The notes beneath the pieces were generated by a model. The model saw only the letters and a program-made list of their open reading frames with translations. It was not told the origin of the DNA and ran no database searches. Below are positions 62,073-64,000 of a stretch of DNA of 64,000 nucleotides, piece by piece. The translations under genes were made by a program, and so were the position numbers. Each line of letters opens with the position of its first letter. Positions within the stretch are counted from its first letter, which is position 1. The stretch is from Ustulina deusta (lineage: Eukaryota > Ascomycota > Sordariomycetes > Xylariales > Xylariaceae): contig JAJNNX010000036.1 in the NCBI GenBank assembly GCA_023159155.1, forward strand, positions 310,001-374,000, read 5' to 3'.

Positions 62073-64000
62073 TATAACAGTCAGTACAGTCTTAGCAAGA
62101 CCTGCAAAGACTCTAGACCCACATAGCAATAAAATAAGAAGTCTACGTACGGACCAACCTATAACTCTGCAGCTATATATATAAAGTCTATATCTACCTA
62201 CTCTATAAACTCTAACTTCTTGTTTTTTTTTCTTTTTTTTTTAGTTTAAAGTTTTTATTTATAATATTAATAAACTAGCTATAAAAACTTTATTAAACTA
62301 ATTATAACACTACTTTAAGCTTACTAATTATTTATTAATAAATATTTAATAAATATATATTTTTTATTTTGCTATAATTAATAAAATATAAATAAACTTT
62401 TTTTTTAAGTTATATATTTAATATAAAAGATTATATATTTTATAATATAAACCTAACTTTAATATAATTTTAATAAAACTTTTAATTTTTATATTACTTA
62501 AAAATTAATAACTTATAAAAAACTTAACTTTAAATATTTTTATTTTATTTTTAGTTTTTAAATAATTAAAATAGTTTTAATTTTTAAATATAGCTAGCTT
62601 TTTATTATTAAATAATTTTAAAAATTTTTTTTTTATAAAAAAAAAAAAAATTAAGTATTAAACTTTTTTATAAACGTTTTAAATAAACTAATATTTAAAA
62701 AAAAATCTAAAAAAATTAAAAAATTAAAACTTAAAAAAGCAAAATCTAAACTAAAGCTAAAATAACCTAAAATAAATAATATATTTAAAAATATATTAAA
62801 AAATATTATAGCTATATAAACTTATAATTTTATATTAGTTTTAATAAAACTTTTTTAATAAATAAAAAAAAAAAATATTAATTTTTTAATACGTTTATTT
62901 TAATACTTTTAAAAAATAACTATAATTTAATAATAAAAAATATATTTAAAAGTATTAATTTTAAATTTTTTAGTTTTATTATTTTATTTTCTAACGCTTT
63001 AAACCTTATTTATATTAAAAAAACTAAAATATAAAAAATTAATTTTAGCAAGTTTATAAAAAATAAAGCTTTATTTAATAACTAAATTTATAAACTAGTA
63101 AAAAAACTAAGCAAAAATATTATTATATTTTGAACTAAAAATAGCTAATTTTAATATATTATAAATTAATTAAAAAAATATATTAAAAAATTAATAAACA
63201 TATATTTTTATTTAATTAAAAAATTATTTAATAATATTACTAAAATAATTTAAGTTTTATTAATAATTTATTATAATTTTAATTAAATAATTATTATTTA
63301 TAAAATATTTTAAATTTATATATATAAAACTAATAAAAATATTAATAAATTTATTTTTATATTTAATAGTTTAGCTTAAAAATATTAATTTATTAAGTTA
63401 TAATAAAAATATAAATTATAGAATTATTTTTATATAAAATTAAAAAAAAATTTATATAAAATTTATATAAATTTAAATATTTTTTATAAATTATTTATTA
63501 ATAAAATTATTAAATTAATATATAATATTAAATAAACTTATAAAAATTATTAATAAACTAAACTTATTAGTTTAATTAAACAAAAATCTAATTTAAATAA
63601 TTAAATTTTTAATTAACTTTAAAAATTTTAAAATATTTATTTTAAAATAATTAAAATAAGTACTAACTATAAAAAAAAAAAAAACCTATTAAAATAATAA
63701 AACTTGTTTTAATTATAATAAAAAAAAATATTTATTAATTAATTATTTTAACTAAAAACTTAAAGTTTTAAATATTTAACTAGTAAAAAAAATCTATAAT
63801 AAAAATAGCTTTAATAGTTTATTTAACTTAAAAAATAAATATAACTAATAAAATTTTTTTTATTAGTTTTTTTATTTATTTTAATTAAAATATATAACTA
63901 AAATAAATTAATAATATTAAAATAAAAACTTTAATTTTATATAATATTAAAACTTATATTTTTTTAATAATTAGTTATAAATTTATATAATAAATTAAAT
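62073..64000 (+). mobile_element. Partial LTR retroelement X, copy 3 (inverted relative to copies 1 and 2)
   Basis: 62073-62309 is the reverse complement of the X LTR (TATAACAGTCAG...AATTATAACA). Beyond it, 62310 to the window end reverse-complements the X body next to LTR C and LTR D (compare 36600-37027). The plus strand is A-rich, as expected if this copy runs in the opposite direction. It is RIP-degraded, with no coding frame. The element runs off the right edge. Confidence 0.82.

Overview
The window looks like nuclear DNA of a filamentous ascomycete (Pezizomycotina). The genes are split by short introns of about 47-110 nt with GTRAGT-type donors, CTAAC/CTGAC branch sites and YAG acceptors. 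They encode typical fungal families (Clr5, HET, ankyrin, DUF2235), and the repeats are turned into extreme A+T DNA in the manner of RIP (repeat-induced point mutation). I had no tools, so all gene models were spliced by eye and checked for phase.

Layout. 1-13.4 kb holds ordinary genes, all on the minus strand: a TRF4-type non-canonical poly(A) polymerase, a secreted amidohydrolase and an ankyrin-repeat protein. 13.6-39.6 kb is a RIP-degraded island that resolves into nested transposons. An element with ~190-bp inverted arms was hit by LTR element X copy 1 (19410-38728, target duplication AGTTT). That copy was hit by a different LTR element Y (22708-29957, duplication ATATT) and by a second full copy of X (31150-37260, duplication AATTT). 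A truncated Clr5 gene sits at the right edge. 41.3-43.3 kb is a RIP-degraded pogo/Fot1-sized TIR element with a TA duplication. 43.4-45.7 kb is a gene graveyard: fragments of an FAD amine oxidase, an Atg33-like gene with opposed exons, and a 2,4-dienoyl-CoA-reductase-like SDR.

46-56.3 kb is an accessory, probably incompatibility/immunity-type cluster: a fungal-specific protein kinase, a DUF2235 (Tle1-like) lipase-fold protein, and a divergent long gene that I read as one kinase-HET fusion of about 1314 residues. The two halves of the fusion are joined by seven consecutive micro-exons of 3 or 6 nt, all in phase 0. This is the most unusual feature of the window. The two kinases share a matching N-terminal region and are paralogues.

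56.4-64 kb holds a fragment of the pogo-like terminus, a probably broken gene of an uncharacterised fungal family, a frameshifted pseudogene, a beta-trefoil-like small protein, a 363-bp hAT-type MITE with a perfect 8-bp duplication, and the LTR and part of the body of a third X copy that runs off the window.
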